Below, in pieces: positions 44,875-57,033 of a stretch of DNA of 64,000 bases. Location: assembly GCA_964017195.1 (NCBI GenBank), contig OZ024897.1, positions 40,079,351 through 40,143,350 on the forward strand, in the 5' to 3' direction. Made by a program: the position numbers and the translations under genes. Origin of the DNA: Siderastrea radians. Taxonomy: Eukaryota; Cnidaria; Anthozoa; Scleractinia; Rhizangiidae. The number at the start of each line of letters is the position of its first letter. The first letter of the stretch is position 1. The notes below the pieces were generated by a model that saw only the letters and a program-made list of their open reading frames with translations, did no database searches and was not told the origin of the DNA.

Positions 44875-46423
44875 GTCGTGGTCTCAGCCGGCTGTTCGTA
44901 GACTGCTGTCATTGTCAGTGTCTGATGGCTCTGACGGGGCACTTTACACTGACCCATGTATCAAAAGACTGGCAAAATTTAGCTGCACGGTGAGCAAGCG
45001 CAAATAGCCGCGCTTCAAACATGAAACGTCGCACCCCAACAGCAGATTTTGTCATGTTCGCGTAATTGTGCGTGCACGGCTTCCCGACTCAGTAGATTTT
45101 ATCTTCTCCGATTTATCTAGCATATTCGCATACCTTTAACTGCCGCTTATAAGCCCTGGGCTTATTCAACTTCGTAAGGGGCTTATATCCAGGCGGGGGG
45201 GGGGGGGGGGCTTATAAGCGGAATGAAAAAACGTTTGGAAATGAGCCACAGCAGTGTTGATCGAAATACGTTTTTAATTTACCAGTTTTAAATCAACCTT
45301 TGAAACGTCATAATAAATCTAATTCATTTCAATTTTAACAACAAAACCAATACTGTAACAACACGAACTTAACCGGAAAGTAACAAAACAGAAACTCAGA
45401 GTTCACCTTCGCAGTGTTCTGTGAGAGTACCGTTAATTTTACAGAATTTTACAGAATTTTTTTGATTTTCAGTCACTAAAGCTTTGGCTACTTATGATAA
45501 CGGTGGCTATCTTTGGCTTAAGTATAAAAATCAGTGGTGACAAAACGGTCGTAGAGGGGCAACGTAAGATCCAAAACATTGAGGCTGCGCACGGAATGAA
45601 CAAAGTCAAATTTGATACCGGAATAGAGCGACCCCGGGGATGGGGGGGTGGGGGGGCTACTGAACAAAGTTTTATACGGGAAGGCTCCGCCTCGGGGTCC
45701 AACCCCTTACCGTTTTATATACCATTTTGACAGAAAAGGTACCCCTTTTGTATACCTTCGAATGAAAAATGATACCCCTTTTACATACCTTAAGAACACT
45801 GCATCCCTTTGGTAAACCCTTAGAATACAGTTAATGAAAGATATTAGGGAAGAACAGTATTACCGGAAGAGATGTTAACCAGAAAAACAATATTATTATC
45901 TACTCGAAATATTTCAATTAATTAAAGGCCCTTTTAAGTACCTAAATGACAGATTTCCCTACCCTTTCATATACTTCATCTCGTGAAATCCCTACCCTTT
46001 TATATGCCTGAAGCCTGAAAAAGATACCCCTTTCAGGCGGAGCCTCCCCTTATAGGCCATTATAAGGAGTACCCCCCCCGGGAGAGGGACTTAATGTACT
46101 CCGTGAATTCTAATAACTTGGGTGAACCGTGAGTCCAAAGATCGAAAACTTCATATAACAAAGCTAAATGCAAGGCTTGCAGTAAGACTTAGGGCTGATC
46201 TATTTATGGCCAATATTTCTACGAACAAAATTAGCCTTCCTGAGGGCCAGGGCTATACTTCGTTGCTATATCTCCATTACAAGATGGCCTTGAAAAAAGA
46301 TGTAATTTTTGATTGACTAATAAGCTCTCTTTAGGTACGACGCTAAACCTCCATGTACAATAAGAGCTATATCAGATATAGTGGATAGATTGTAATAACC
46401 TTGGCATAGCCCCAAAGAAAGCC
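44875..46423. other. Intergenic with G/C homopolymers and a probable old element
   Basis: A G tract at about 45196-45211 lies between GCTTATA words. About 45660-46060 holds AAGGCTCCGCCTCGG and, inverted, AGGCGGAGCC, enclosing TACCCCTTTT repeats, probably a MITE whose ends I cannot fix. No gene. Confidence 0.4.
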
Positions 46424-46428
46424 AAGGT

Positions 46429-47221
46429 TAAACATAAGCCCTCTTCCACCCCCAGCCTCTCCCCCCCTAACCTAAACCATCTCTAAGGGATAAACAAGGT
46501 CAAACATAAGCCCTCTTCCACCCCCAGCCTCTCCCCCCCCTAACCTAAACCATCTCTAAGGGATAAACAAGGTCAAACATAAGCCCTCTTCCACCCCCAG
46601 CCTCCCCCCCCTAACCTAAACCATCTCTAAGGGATAAACAAGGTCAAACATAAGCCCTCTTCCACCCCCAGCCTCTCCCCCCCTAACCTAAACCATCTCT
46701 AAGGGATAAACAAGGTCAAACATAAGCCCTCTTCCACCCCCAGCCTCCCCCCCTAACCTAAACCATCTCTAAGGGATAAACAAGGTCAAACATAAGCCCT
46801 CTTCCACCCCCAGCCTCTCCCCCCCCTAACCTAAACCATCTCTAAGGGATAAACAAGGTCAAACATAAGCCCTCTTCCACCCCCAGCCTCTCCCCCCCCT
46901 AACCTAAACCATCTCTAAGGGATAAACAAGGTCAAACATAAGCCCTCTTCCACCCCCAGCCTCTCCCCCCCTAACCTAAACCATCTCTAAGGGATAAACA
47001 AGGTCAAACATAAGCCCTCTTCCACCCCCAGCCTCTCCCCCCCCTAACCTAAACCATCTCTAAGGGATAAACAAGGTCAAACATAAGCCCTCTTCCACCC
47101 CCAGCCTCTCCCCCCCTAACCTAAACCATCTCTAAGGGATAAACAAGGTCAAACATAAGCCCTCTTCCACCCCCAGCCTCTCCCCCCCTAACCTAAACCA
47201 TCTCTAAGGGATAAACAAGGT
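46429..47221. repeat. 72-bp satellite, 11 tandem copies
   Basis: The unit runs ...AAACATAAGCCCTCTTCC... through CCTAACCTAAACCATC to AAGGGATAAACAAGG. Eleven junctions of the form AAGGGATAAACAAGGTCAAAC can be counted. Copies are almost identical; most variation is in the length of one C run (about 5-8). The minus strand is G-rich with runs that could form G-quadruplexes. Confidence 0.95.
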
Positions 47222-47595
47222 CAAACATAAGCTCCCATCCGTCCCATCCCATAGAATATCATAACCTTGAATGCCCCCAACCTCTAGGCCCGTCTAACAA
47301 GGAAATTTGAGAGGCGACTCGGAAACAGGGACCAGCCGGCTCTGTTTCAAAGGGCAGGCAAAGGACGGTTCACAGAACAAAATTTATAGACGTTGTAGAC
47401 AAATCGACCACACTACAATTGTGTGGTATACAAAATCACTTGATGTATGAAGCAAGATATTTGAAGGGTAATATCACGCGAGTCTGCTGAGTCAATGGCC
47501 TGGAACTTCCGGGTGAAAAACGGATATCACGTATACAACATAAAGGTCTAATTACATGAATAGCCCAAACAATTTTTAGAAGAGCGACGGTGAAG

Positions 47596-50529
47596 ATGGC
47601 AGTTGTGTTGGTGCTTTTGCTGTTCCTCGTACATTCCACTGTTTGCGCAGATCTGTCCTCGGAGTACGCTCATCATGCAGTCCTGGACGCAGAAGAGAAG
47701 GTAAAGCTATTCTGGACCGTTGATTGGGACGCAGAGATCGTTTCTTTCGCCATGGAAGTGGAGACCACAGGATGGATTGGATTTGGGTTCTCTACTGGTT
47801 CTGGACAAATGATCGGCAGTGATGTTGTGATCGGCTGGGTGAAAGATAACAAGGGATATCTCACGGTAAGAGTAGTGCAAAACACTTCGACAATTTGCAT
47901 GTCATTGTGGTAATTCTTGTTTAATCTTTAAAGTGTCTGGCTGCTGTTTCTCCCCGTCCCCCTTAAGTTAGTTCGTTATTTGTAGCCGGGTGGAAACTGT
48001 CTGCCTTTGGTTAGGAGCTGAGTACATACGTCAGCACGATTTCTCAGTAAGGGTCGTTGTGGATTGGACGTTATTATGCCTACAGTTCGTTTCCTCGTGC
48101 TATATCGAGTGAAAAAAAATTGCTTGAAAATTAATGTTGAGTATGGCAAAGAAATGATTGTAATCACAATATCACAATTAACGTGTAAGCGACAAGAACG
48201 ACAAGCGATCGACTTTTTATCTCGTGAAATCATTTTGGCGAGTTAAAGAAGTATGATTTTAAAGAAGATAAGGTGGTACTAGTTAAGGAAGTTAAGAGTT
48301 AAGGGAGTCCGAGTTATAAGGAAGTAATATTATCTCTATCCGCACGTGCATAGAGTTGCATTACAATGGACAATGCATTCACGAGTTGAGGAAGTGTGAT
48401 CTTAGGGAAGTTAAGGAAGTACGAGTTAAGGAAATAAGAGTCAAGGAAGTACGAGTTATGAGGAAGTATGTTCTTTACGTAGAGTCGCATTGATTATATA
48501 AGTGGAGAATTCATTCACGAGTTAAGAAGTACTAGGAAAATGATCTTGAGGAAGTTGATATCCGTGATTGTATCGATAGATTTCCCATATATATCGATTT
48601 CTATGGATTGAATACTCGGGTTTTATGGCGTCACATTTGCATGTCATTGTGGTAATTCTTGTTTAATCTTTAAAGTGTCTGGCTGCTGTTTCTCCCCGTC
48701 CCCCTTAAGTTAGTTCGTTATTTGTAGCCGGGTGGAAACTGTCTGCCTTTGGTTAGGAGCTGAGTACATACGTCAGCACGATTTCTCAGTAAGGGTCGTT
48801 GTGGATTGGACGTTATTATGCCTACAGTTCGTTTCCTCATGCTATATCGAGTGAAAAAAAATTGCTTGAAAATTAATGTTGAGTATGGCAAAGAAATGAT
48901 TGTAATCACAATATCACAATTAACGTGTAAGCGACAAGAACGACAAGCGATCGCCTTTTTATCTCGTGAAATCATTTTGGCGAGTTAAAGAAGTATGATT
49001 TTAAAGAAGATAAGGTGGTACTAGTTAAGGAAGTTAAGAGTTAGGGGAGTCCGAGTTATAAGGAAGTAATATTATCTCTATCCGCACGTGCATAGAGTTG
49101 CATTACAATGGACAATGCATTCACGAGTTGAGGAAGTGTGATCTTAGGGAAGTTAAGGAAGTACGAGTTAAGGAAATAAGAGTCAAGGAAGTACGAGTTA
49201 TGAGGAAGTATGTTCTTTACGTAGAGTCGCATTGATTATATAAGTGGAGAATTCATTCACGAGTTAAGAAGTACTAGGAAAATGATCTTGAGGAAGTTGA
49301 TATCCGTGATTGTATCGATAGATTTCCCATATATATCGATTTCTATGGATTGAATACTCGGGTTTTATGGCGTCGAGGGTGGCGCAATTGTTACATATCA
49401 TGAAATTCTCGCAAAAAACCTTGAATACTACTCCCTGTCCAGGTCCAACTCAGGTATTTTACTAGAGCCACCCAGGGGTAAGATGCTGGCAACCCTGGGT
49501 GGGTGTGCATTTCAGGCGGCAGCACCGCATTTGTGGAACGAGCTTCCATTAAAATGGCGCACCATTGAATCTGTTCAAATTTTCAAGAAGTCAAGTAAGA
49601 CATTTCTTTTTAGGCAATTTTTTTGAGTGGTAGTTATGTGCATGGATTTTAAATATCTATTTAGATTTGATTTGTAATATATCGCTATATTTGAATTAGC
49701 TGTTGTACATATTAAGACGGATTCCGCTCAACGTTCGAGCAATAAGTGCAAAAAATATTTACCAAAAAACTACTCATAGCACGATAACATTTTAAATGCT
49801 ATTTGAAACATCTCACTCTAGTTCACTTGCCCAAGTGACCCCGCGATGAAATTCTCAAGCATTCTCAAGAAAATTAATTTCAAATCTCGTAAAAGTATGC
49901 TAAAAACGGGCGCCATTTTGTTTTGAACTGACATGAAGCTTCTTTTTAATTGAAATATGGATAACTTCAAATCCAATTTTCTCTCGCGGGGTCAGCTTGG
50001 GAGCAAAAGTAACTATAAGTTCTTCTTATCTGTTCTCAAAATGTGACAGTGCTGCAAGTATTTTTTTGGTAACTTAATTTTTGCACTTACTGCTCGAACG
50101 TTGAGCGGAAATCGTCTTAAGAGTTCATTTTTTATCAATATTAGTTTTAATATTTTAATTTGTAAAGCCCTATTGATCTATTCTTGTAAATAGGGCTCTA
50201 GAAATAATAAATTATTATTATTATGGTTTTGCTTGGCGGGCCAGGCTTACGGTCTCTGTCCGCGATTATGGCTCCTGCTAGACATTTACTTTTTAAAGGC
50301 AGTAGCGAAATTTACCATACAAACACGATCAAACAATCTCGGTTAATATGGTTATCACATATAATTTCCAGGTTTCTAGTTCTTGTAGGTTGAAAGGCGT
50401 AAAGATCGCACTGTGTGTTTGAATTTTTACTTCAAGGATCGATTTGCTGACACAGAAGCAATTCCACTAATGGATGAACAGCAAGACTACACTGCACGAA
50501 AAGACGGATTTACCGAGCTTTGCAACTGA
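47596..50529 (+). CDS. Short secreted DOMON-domain protein, MOXD1/DBH-like N-terminus (truncated)
   Basis: Exon 1 is 47596-47865 (ATG; donor ACG|GTAAGA, phase 0). Exon 2 is best read as 50437-50529 (acceptor TTTACTTCAAG|GATCG), giving about 120 aa. Residues 1-18 form a signal peptide (VVLVLLLFLVHSTVCA). The DOMON signature follows: H-x-VLDAE, KLFWTVDWD, ETTGWIGFGFS, GSDVVIGWV, GYLT-DRFADTEAIP, DEQQDYT. In MOXD1 and dopamine beta-hydroxylase this domain precedes two copper monooxygenase domains; here TGA at 50527 ends the protein and nothing downstream resembles them. It could be a DOMON-only secreted protein binding heme or sugar, or a decaying copy of a larger gene. An alternative acceptor at 50388/50389 is also in frame but inserts 16 residues the family lacks. 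Confidence 0.68.
47893..49376. repeat. 742-bp tandem duplication inside the DOMON gene intron
   Basis: Copy 1 is 47893-48634 and copy 2 is 48635-49376, both starting ATTTGCATGTCATTGTGG. Only a few substitutions are visible (for example CTCGTGC/CTCATGC, CGACTTT/CGCCTTT). Copy 1 begins only 27 bp after the exon 1 donor. Each copy contains its own array of AAGGAAGTACGAGTTA-like words. Confidence 0.93.
49395..50224 (+). mobile_element. 5'-truncated CR1/L2-type LINE tail (interrupted)
   Basis: The translation at about 49425-49624 gives the reverse transcriptase C-terminal signature: ATLGGCAFQAAAPHLWNELP, then FKKSSKTFLFRQFF and stop. A 3' UTR ends with GTAAAGCCCTATTG and an ATTATTATT tail at 50209-50223, typical of L2/CR1 elements. 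It lies in the DOMON intron and is split by the element at 49716-50116. Confidence 0.75.
49716..50116. mobile_element. TTAA-flanked MITE nested in the LINE tail
   Basis: The left GACGGATTCCGCTCAACGTT and, inverted, GACGATTTCCGCTCAACGTT match and continue into CGAGCAATAAGTGC-like sequence. TTAA lies on both sides (49712-49715 and 50117-50120). TTAA duplications are typical of piggyBac and Kolobok elements. 401 bp, non-coding. Confidence 0.82.
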
Positions 50530-52260
50530 AGTAAATATGTAGCAAAGTTGGGGCTCTAAATTTGTCACAAATTTGCACAGGCGGCATTGTCGAAGCAAAG
50601 ACACACACTTGCTCCTGCTGAAATTAGGCGCAAATGTAACGTAAACACGAAGTTTGCATCAGATTTGTGTCAGTTTTGCCACCAAGGTAAATTTTCAAAT
50701 TTCACATTTATTTGCTGTAGTTTTGCTACCCTTAAAAATTAGTACTTTTACGGAGTCCGTAAATCTAAGCAAACACGGTGAAAATCAACTTATTTGCATC
50801 AAATTACCATCACTTTTACTTGAGTGGCAAATAAACAAATTTGCATTACTTACTCTCACATTTACTATCATAGCAATTGTGCCTATTTGCACCAACTTTA
50901 CGCCAAGGTCAAATCAGGAAATTTAGGTTTATTTACCCCATATTTACTAAAGGAGCAAACTTACTCATCTGCGAACACGCAAACAAGTGGCGTAAATCAA
51001 AGTACCGTCACATTTACTTGAGTAGCAAATAAACAAATTTGGATATCTTACCCTTACATTTGCTATCATAATGGCAATTCTGTTTATTTGCACCAACTTT
51101 ACACCAAGTCAGCAAATTTAGGTTTATTTACCCCAGAAGCAAATATGGAGCAAATATAACCATTTCCATTTTCGCCAACCTACTCTTTTTTTTTATGAAA
51201 CCCGAAGATTTTCGAGTCATATTTCGTGTACTGTTAATCAGCAAATTTGTCCTAAACAATCCTTTTTGACCTCTGTAAGAATGTGCACAAGTATATAAAT
51301 CATGGCTGAAAACGTAATTAAAATGGCGAATTATTTCCCTCCAAACAAATTGCAAATCTTAGTAGTTTTCGTTCTCACATTGGATAATTCAGTCTTGAAC
51401 GAGGTCAATCAAACGCACTATGGGATTCCAATGGGATAATGATCACGCGCGCGTCATGTTTTCACGCCACACGCAATTTTCGCGCCCGCTCGCGTGTCCT
51501 TTGTGCTAATCAACCCCTAGCGGACTTTGGACGTGGATTCATCAGAAGAACAAAGAAAAATGTCTTCTATGCCAGACGGACTTTGAATATTACATATCCC
51601 AGAAGTGCCCAGACATACAATGATTTAAGAACTCCACGATGTTTGAATTAGCAAGGATGCACAACATTTGCTTAACATTTTGTCTCAATCTGGTAATTAT
51701 GTTGCATATTTCACAACATTTTCCTAACTCTTTTCGTCTCAAAATGCTTATTACGTTGCATATCCCAAAAGTGCTCAGGCATATGGTGATGCTAGGACTC
51801 CAAAGGTTTTTGGCCTCTCTGTCCTGTACAGGATATATAATTTTATGCGAGTTTGTCCCAAACAGGGTATGAACGCGTCCTAAACAAGGTATGGCTGCAC
51901 GATTGTCACCGTTGTCACTTATACATAGCCAGTCATAGATCGGAAACCTGACGTTTGCCGCCCAGTCTCTAAAATACTGCAAAATTGTCTCGAACGTGAA
52001 GAAAGTGTGTATTTTTTTTCAATTGTTCTAAACAGGGACCTACAATGGAGGGTGTTGTCCTAAACGGGATTGGTATTTTACGGCTTTTTGTCCTAAATAG
52101 GGTCAGGGTATCAGATCTTCAGCGGTACCCCTACACCCAAACATGAGTCAAGTACCACCCCGGAAAACATTATTGCTTTGACAAATGAAATCTGTATCTT
52201 TCTTTACCGTTTTTATTCTCTTTCAAATGAGTATTTTCTCACTAAAACCATTTTACAGAA
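50530..52260. other. Downstream of DOMON gene; diverged repeats
   Basis: At 50806-51130 two diverged ~196-bp copies share TACTTGAGT-GCAAATAAAC and TTTGCACCAACTTTA. At 51780-52150 several GTCCTAAACAGGG-type words recur, probably an old element. No gene recognised. Confidence 0.45.
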
Positions 52261-54171
52261 GTGCCAGTCATGAAAGATCAGCATTTTTTGTTTGCAATAG
52301 GCTTCACTGACTGCCTAAAGATGACTGCATCTTTGCAGTGGGTTTCCTAAAAATGACCACATTTTGAAAACCCAACAGTGAATACTAGAACAAACAGAAA
52401 ATGTCACTCATCTTTTGTCACATTCGATTTGTGACTGCGATGCATGAACTTGGCTGATGAAATTCCTTTCTCATGGCATGTTGCACTTGCAAAAAGTTTC
52501 TCTCTAGATTTCAAATGAGATCTTTACTTTGGATATTTCTTCCTGGCTTTAAGCTTTTTGTTTTTCACTTATCTTTTTCATTGCCTTTAACTTTGAAAAG
52601 TCTGAAACGGAGAGCTGTTTGTACTAAAATCTGCCAGACATGAAAGATCAGCATTTTTTGTCTGCAATAGGCTTCACTGACTGCCTAAAGATGACTGCAT
52701 CTTTGCAGTGGGTTTCCTAAAAATGACTTCATTTTGAAAACCCAACAGTGAATACTAGAACAAACAGAAAATGTCACTCATCTTTTGCCACATTCGATTT
52801 GTGACTGCGATGCATGAACTTGGCTAATGTAATTCCTTTCTTCTGAGATGTTGCACCTACAAAACGTTTCCCTCTAGATTTCAAATGAGATCTTGACTTT
52901 TGATATTTCTTCCTGGCTTTAAGCTTTTTGTTTTTCACTTATCTTGTTAATGGCCTTTAACTCTGAAAAGTATGAAACACAGAGGTGTTTGTACTAAAAT
53001 CTGCCAGACATGAAAGATCAGCATTTTCTGTTTGCAACAGGCTTCACTGACTGCCTAAAGATGACTGCATCTTTGCAGTGGGTTTCCTAAAAATGACCAC
53101 ATTTTGAAAACCCAACAGTGAATACTAGAACAAACAGAAAATGCCATTCATTTTTTGTCACATTCGATTTGTGACTGCGATGCATGAACTTGGCTAATGA
53201 AATTCCTTTCTCATGACATGTAATGCACTTACAAAACGTTTTTCTCTACATTTCAAATGAGCTCTTGACTTTGGATCTTTGTACCTGGCTTTTAGCTTTT
53301 TTTTCACTAATATTATTCATTCAGCTTCAATTTTGACAAGTCTGAAACAGAACTGTTCGCACTAAAATCTGTCAGCCATGAAAGATCAGCATTTTTTGTT
53401 TGCAATAGGCCTCACTGACTGCCTAAAGATGACTGCATCTTTGCAGTGGGTTTCCCAAAAATGACCACATTTTGAAAACCCAACAGTGAATACTACAACA
53501 AACAGAAAATGCCATTCATCTTTTGTCACATTCGATTTGTGACTGCGATGCATGAACTTGGCTAATGAAATACCTTTCTTCTGACATGTTGCACTTATAT
53601 TCCCTCTAGATTTCAAATGAAATCTTGACTTTTGATATTTCTTCCTGGCTTTAAGCTTTTTGTTTTTCACTTATCTTGTTCATAGCCTTTAACTTTGAAA
53701 AGTATGAAACACAGAGGTGTTTGTTCTAAAATCTGCCAGACATGAAAGATCAGCATTTTTGTTTGCAATAGGCTTCACTGACTGCCTAAAGATGACTGCA
53801 TCTTTGCAGTGGGTTTCCCAAAAATGACCACATTTTGAAAACCCAACAGTGAATACTACAACAAACAGAAAATGCCATTCATCTTTTGTCACATTCGATT
53901 TGTGACTGCGATGCATGAACTTGGCTAATGAAATTCTTTCTTCTGACATGTTGCACTTACAACAGGTTTTTCTCTAGATTTCAAATGATATCTTGACTTT
54001 GGATCTTTCTTCCTGGCTTTAAGCTTTTTGTTTTTCACTCATCTTGTTCATTGCTTTCAATTTTGAAAAGTATGAAACACAGAGCTGTTTGTAGTAAAAT
54101 CTGCCAGTCATGAAAGATCAGCATTTTTTGTTTGCAATAGGCTTCACTGACTGCCTAAAGATGACTGCTAT
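52261..54171. repeat. ~368-bp tandem array, five full copies plus a partial sixth
   Basis: The marker TGAAAGATCAGCATTTT recurs at 52271, 52641, 53011, 53379, 53743 and 54111, giving periods of 370, 370, 368, 364 and 368. The sixth copy breaks off after GATGACTGC. Copies differ by scattered substitutions and small indels. ORFs inside are shared between copies and carry no domain. Confidence 0.93.
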
Positions 54172-54719
54172 GCAAGAGGCAGTGTTGGTCTTGTCTCAAG
54201 GCGAAAAAAAATTGTTAATATGTCCATTTTTTTCTTTTCTCTTTCTTTATAGAAATTATTAGTCTTGTTACTGAATGTATTTTTTGGCAGCTTTCAAACC
54301 AAACATATTTTGGGTTCTATCCAAACATTAAAACTTGCCAAAAAAATTTACATACACACCATGGCATTAGCATAAAGAGGCATGCAGTGTTAGATAATTG
54401 GCTTTAAAGTCATTTAACACACCAGGAATGGTGGGTGCACCAACCCACCAGTTTCGAGCCTTTTTATTTACCAACAGATTTTACGAGTTAGCTCAGATCA
54501 GGTGCTACATAGAACAATAATCATTTTCAAATGAAGCAGGTGTCATAAAACCTAAACAAAACAATTACTCTGGTCAATCATAAGACACAGGCAATCAAAT
54601 GAGCCAATGAGAGCTAGTAGCAAATACAAGTGACCAGTGCCAAGCGTAGGAAAAATGAGTGTGTGTGTTCAACGATTGGTTGTCGTTGCAGTATATGTCC
54701 CTAAGTCTACATGTACTTA
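54172..54719. other. Intergenic; nothing recognised
   Basis: AT-rich, no domain-bearing ORF. Confidence 0.4.
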
Positions 54720-54905
54720 GGCCCCGTTTACATGAGTTATTTCATCCCGGGATGAGTTTCATCCCGGGACGACTTTTGTCCCGAACCCATTCTTGCTCCA
54801 AATCATGTAAATACTCACAGGTAAATGACCAAACAACGGGATGAAAGTCACCCCGGGATGAGATGAAAATCATCCCGGGATGAGTTAACTCATGTAAACG
54901 GGGCC
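54720..54905. mobile_element. PIF/Harbinger-like MITE, TTA-flanked, 186 bp
   Basis: The ends GGCCCCGTTTACATGAGTTA and AACTCATGTAAACGGGGCC are perfectly inverted over 18-19 bp. TTA lies on both sides (54717-54719 and 54906-54908). The inside is four repeats of CATCCCGGGATGA, each itself palindromic. Confidence 0.9.
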
Positions 54906-56924
54906 TTAGCCAGGTAACAGTAGGCTAACAAACTGTTTGAAGACAGTATCTTAATACTTGTAAAGGGTTTCCAACCATAGCCTTCTCAAGTTTTCATGGC
55001 AAGACATTATCATAAATTGTTGTCATTGTTATTGTTGTTTTTGTTTGTTTTTTTCTTTGTTTTTCATCAACTGTTCAGGGCATGTCAATATGAAGTGAGA
55101 AGTGAGAAGTGAGAAGGCTCAGGTTAATCACGAATTCAGCAGCTAAAAGCTGCTATCGCTAAAAGTCGCTGCTTTGAACTTTTTTAATATTCCTATGTTC
55201 CTTTTGCCAGTCCGAGACTTCGTTATACAGGCTGCATGCATCCTTAATTCTACTCACCATGGTGGTAGACTAACATTCATGTATTGCTTCAAGAAATTAT
55301 CCTAGTACAAAGATTTTCTTACCAGAGCTTTCTTTTTTTTGGTCAGGGCCGGGTCATTATCATTAGATTATTTGTTTGTTTGTTTGTTTTGTTTTGCTTT
55401 TTACCAACTGCTCTTAATCATGAGTTATCGACATTTATTTCTTGTATCAACAGCAAATGCAAACTGGCAAAAGATGTGTCATCTTGGCAGTCCTGCTCAT
55501 AAAAATTGTGTCACCTTAAGAGCAGGAATGGTTGCCAGTGCCACAAGGAAACAAATATTCTTCAATCAAGTTTCAATTCTTGCACATTTTTTCTCAAACA
55601 TAACTGCTGTGAGAGCTGAGAAGACTCATTACAAAGAGAGACTGGCCTGTATCAGTTAAGTTATGGACTGGCAAAATGAACATAGAAATAAAACTTCTCA
55701 AACTCATTCAGAATTCATTAAGAGAAAACAAAGGAAATCACAACTGTGACGGTGGTTTGGATACCAGATCTTAATTAGCATAAGATTTTGTGAACTTTTG
55801 CTTTGAATTTCTCCAAGAATTATGAATGGTTTGAGAAGCCATATCAAAAACTCGAAAGAGTGTTTCATCAGGTATCCAAACACCTCGAAGTCAGTCAAAA
55901 AAACTCGGCTGAACCTCTTTTTTTCAACCCACTTCTCGGTGTCTGGATATCCTGATGAAACACTCTTTCTCATGTTTGATATATTACTTCAAATATCTTT
56001 CCAAATCACACTTAATGAGTGACAAAAAAAAACTGCCATCTCAGTGGACAGTCCTTCTAACAAAGGAAGTGCCTCCATCGTCTCACTTGTAATCGAGCAA
56101 AAAAGCAAAGCCGAAAACATCGATTTCTTCTTATTGTTTTCTTAGCATCCTCATTCAATCAGACTTCATAAACAAATTGATGTGGATTAGCTGAGATTTT
56201 CTAAATAAATTTTGTATCTAACTTGCCATGCAATGCTGTTTTTCTTACCAAAATTTTGCTTTCATGAAATACTGATCAAAGCCGATCCAAAATAGTGGGA
56301 AATGTGTTGTCCCTGTAAGAAAATGTCCAGTTCTTTAAAATATTTACCAGTGCCCCATGAGTGGTAGTTGACAAAGGCAAGAAATCTGAAAAAGACAAGG
56401 TTGAGAAGGTCATTTGTGACACTTGTACACTGTAAATCAAAATCACTTAATGAGAATATTAATTTTAACATGGATATGAGCAATGCTTGCATATCCTTTT
56501 GTATCCCATTGATAGTAGCCATAATAATGAGGTAGTTGCATCTTGATAAAGTGGTTGAGATCCTTAAGTGGGGTTCAACTGTATACTTAGATACATGTAG
56601 TTTGAATTTACAACAAGAGTAATCTTTAATTGAGGCAGTCATTAAGGTGGTAAAAATGATGTTGACTAATGACATTGACTGTAACAATGAATATCTGCTT
56701 TACCGACACACACACACTCTGTTATACTCAACTGTTCATTGTTTGGACAATCTTTCAACCTTGGGCATTATCCTCTAATATACCAACTGCCGAAAGGGGT
56801 TGATTTGTTAAATAACACTCATGCCTGAAAAAAGTTGCCCTTAAAGTTTTGTTTTCAGTCTTGGGCATTATATGCATGTATCAGCTGTTGAAATGGGTTT
56901 ATGTACTAAAATAATAACAATAAT

Positions 56925-56972
<48 letters not shown>

Positions 56973-57033
56973 CTGTGATAATAACAGCAACAATAACATT
57001 ATACCTCAAGTTGCTAGAGAACCAATCAGAATA
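54906..57033. other. Intergenic with one possible unrecognised exon and a microsatellite
   Basis: About 55455-55659 (plus) follows a fair acceptor (TCTTGTATCAACAG) and encodes about 67 residues of protein-like sequence (AHKNCVTLRAGMVASATRKQ...) ending in TAA; no family recognised and no partner exon secured. A 141-codon minus-strand ORF at 56687-56262 has no domain. (TAA)n at 56920-56971. Confidence 0.3.

Noticed and set aside
46429..47221. CRISPR-like array of short repeats
   Set aside because: Units are contiguous with no unique spacers and the context is eukaryotic; a satellite.
56262..56687. 141-codon minus-strand ORF
   Set aside because: No recognisable domain, no splice context, and biased AT-rich composition; probably chance.
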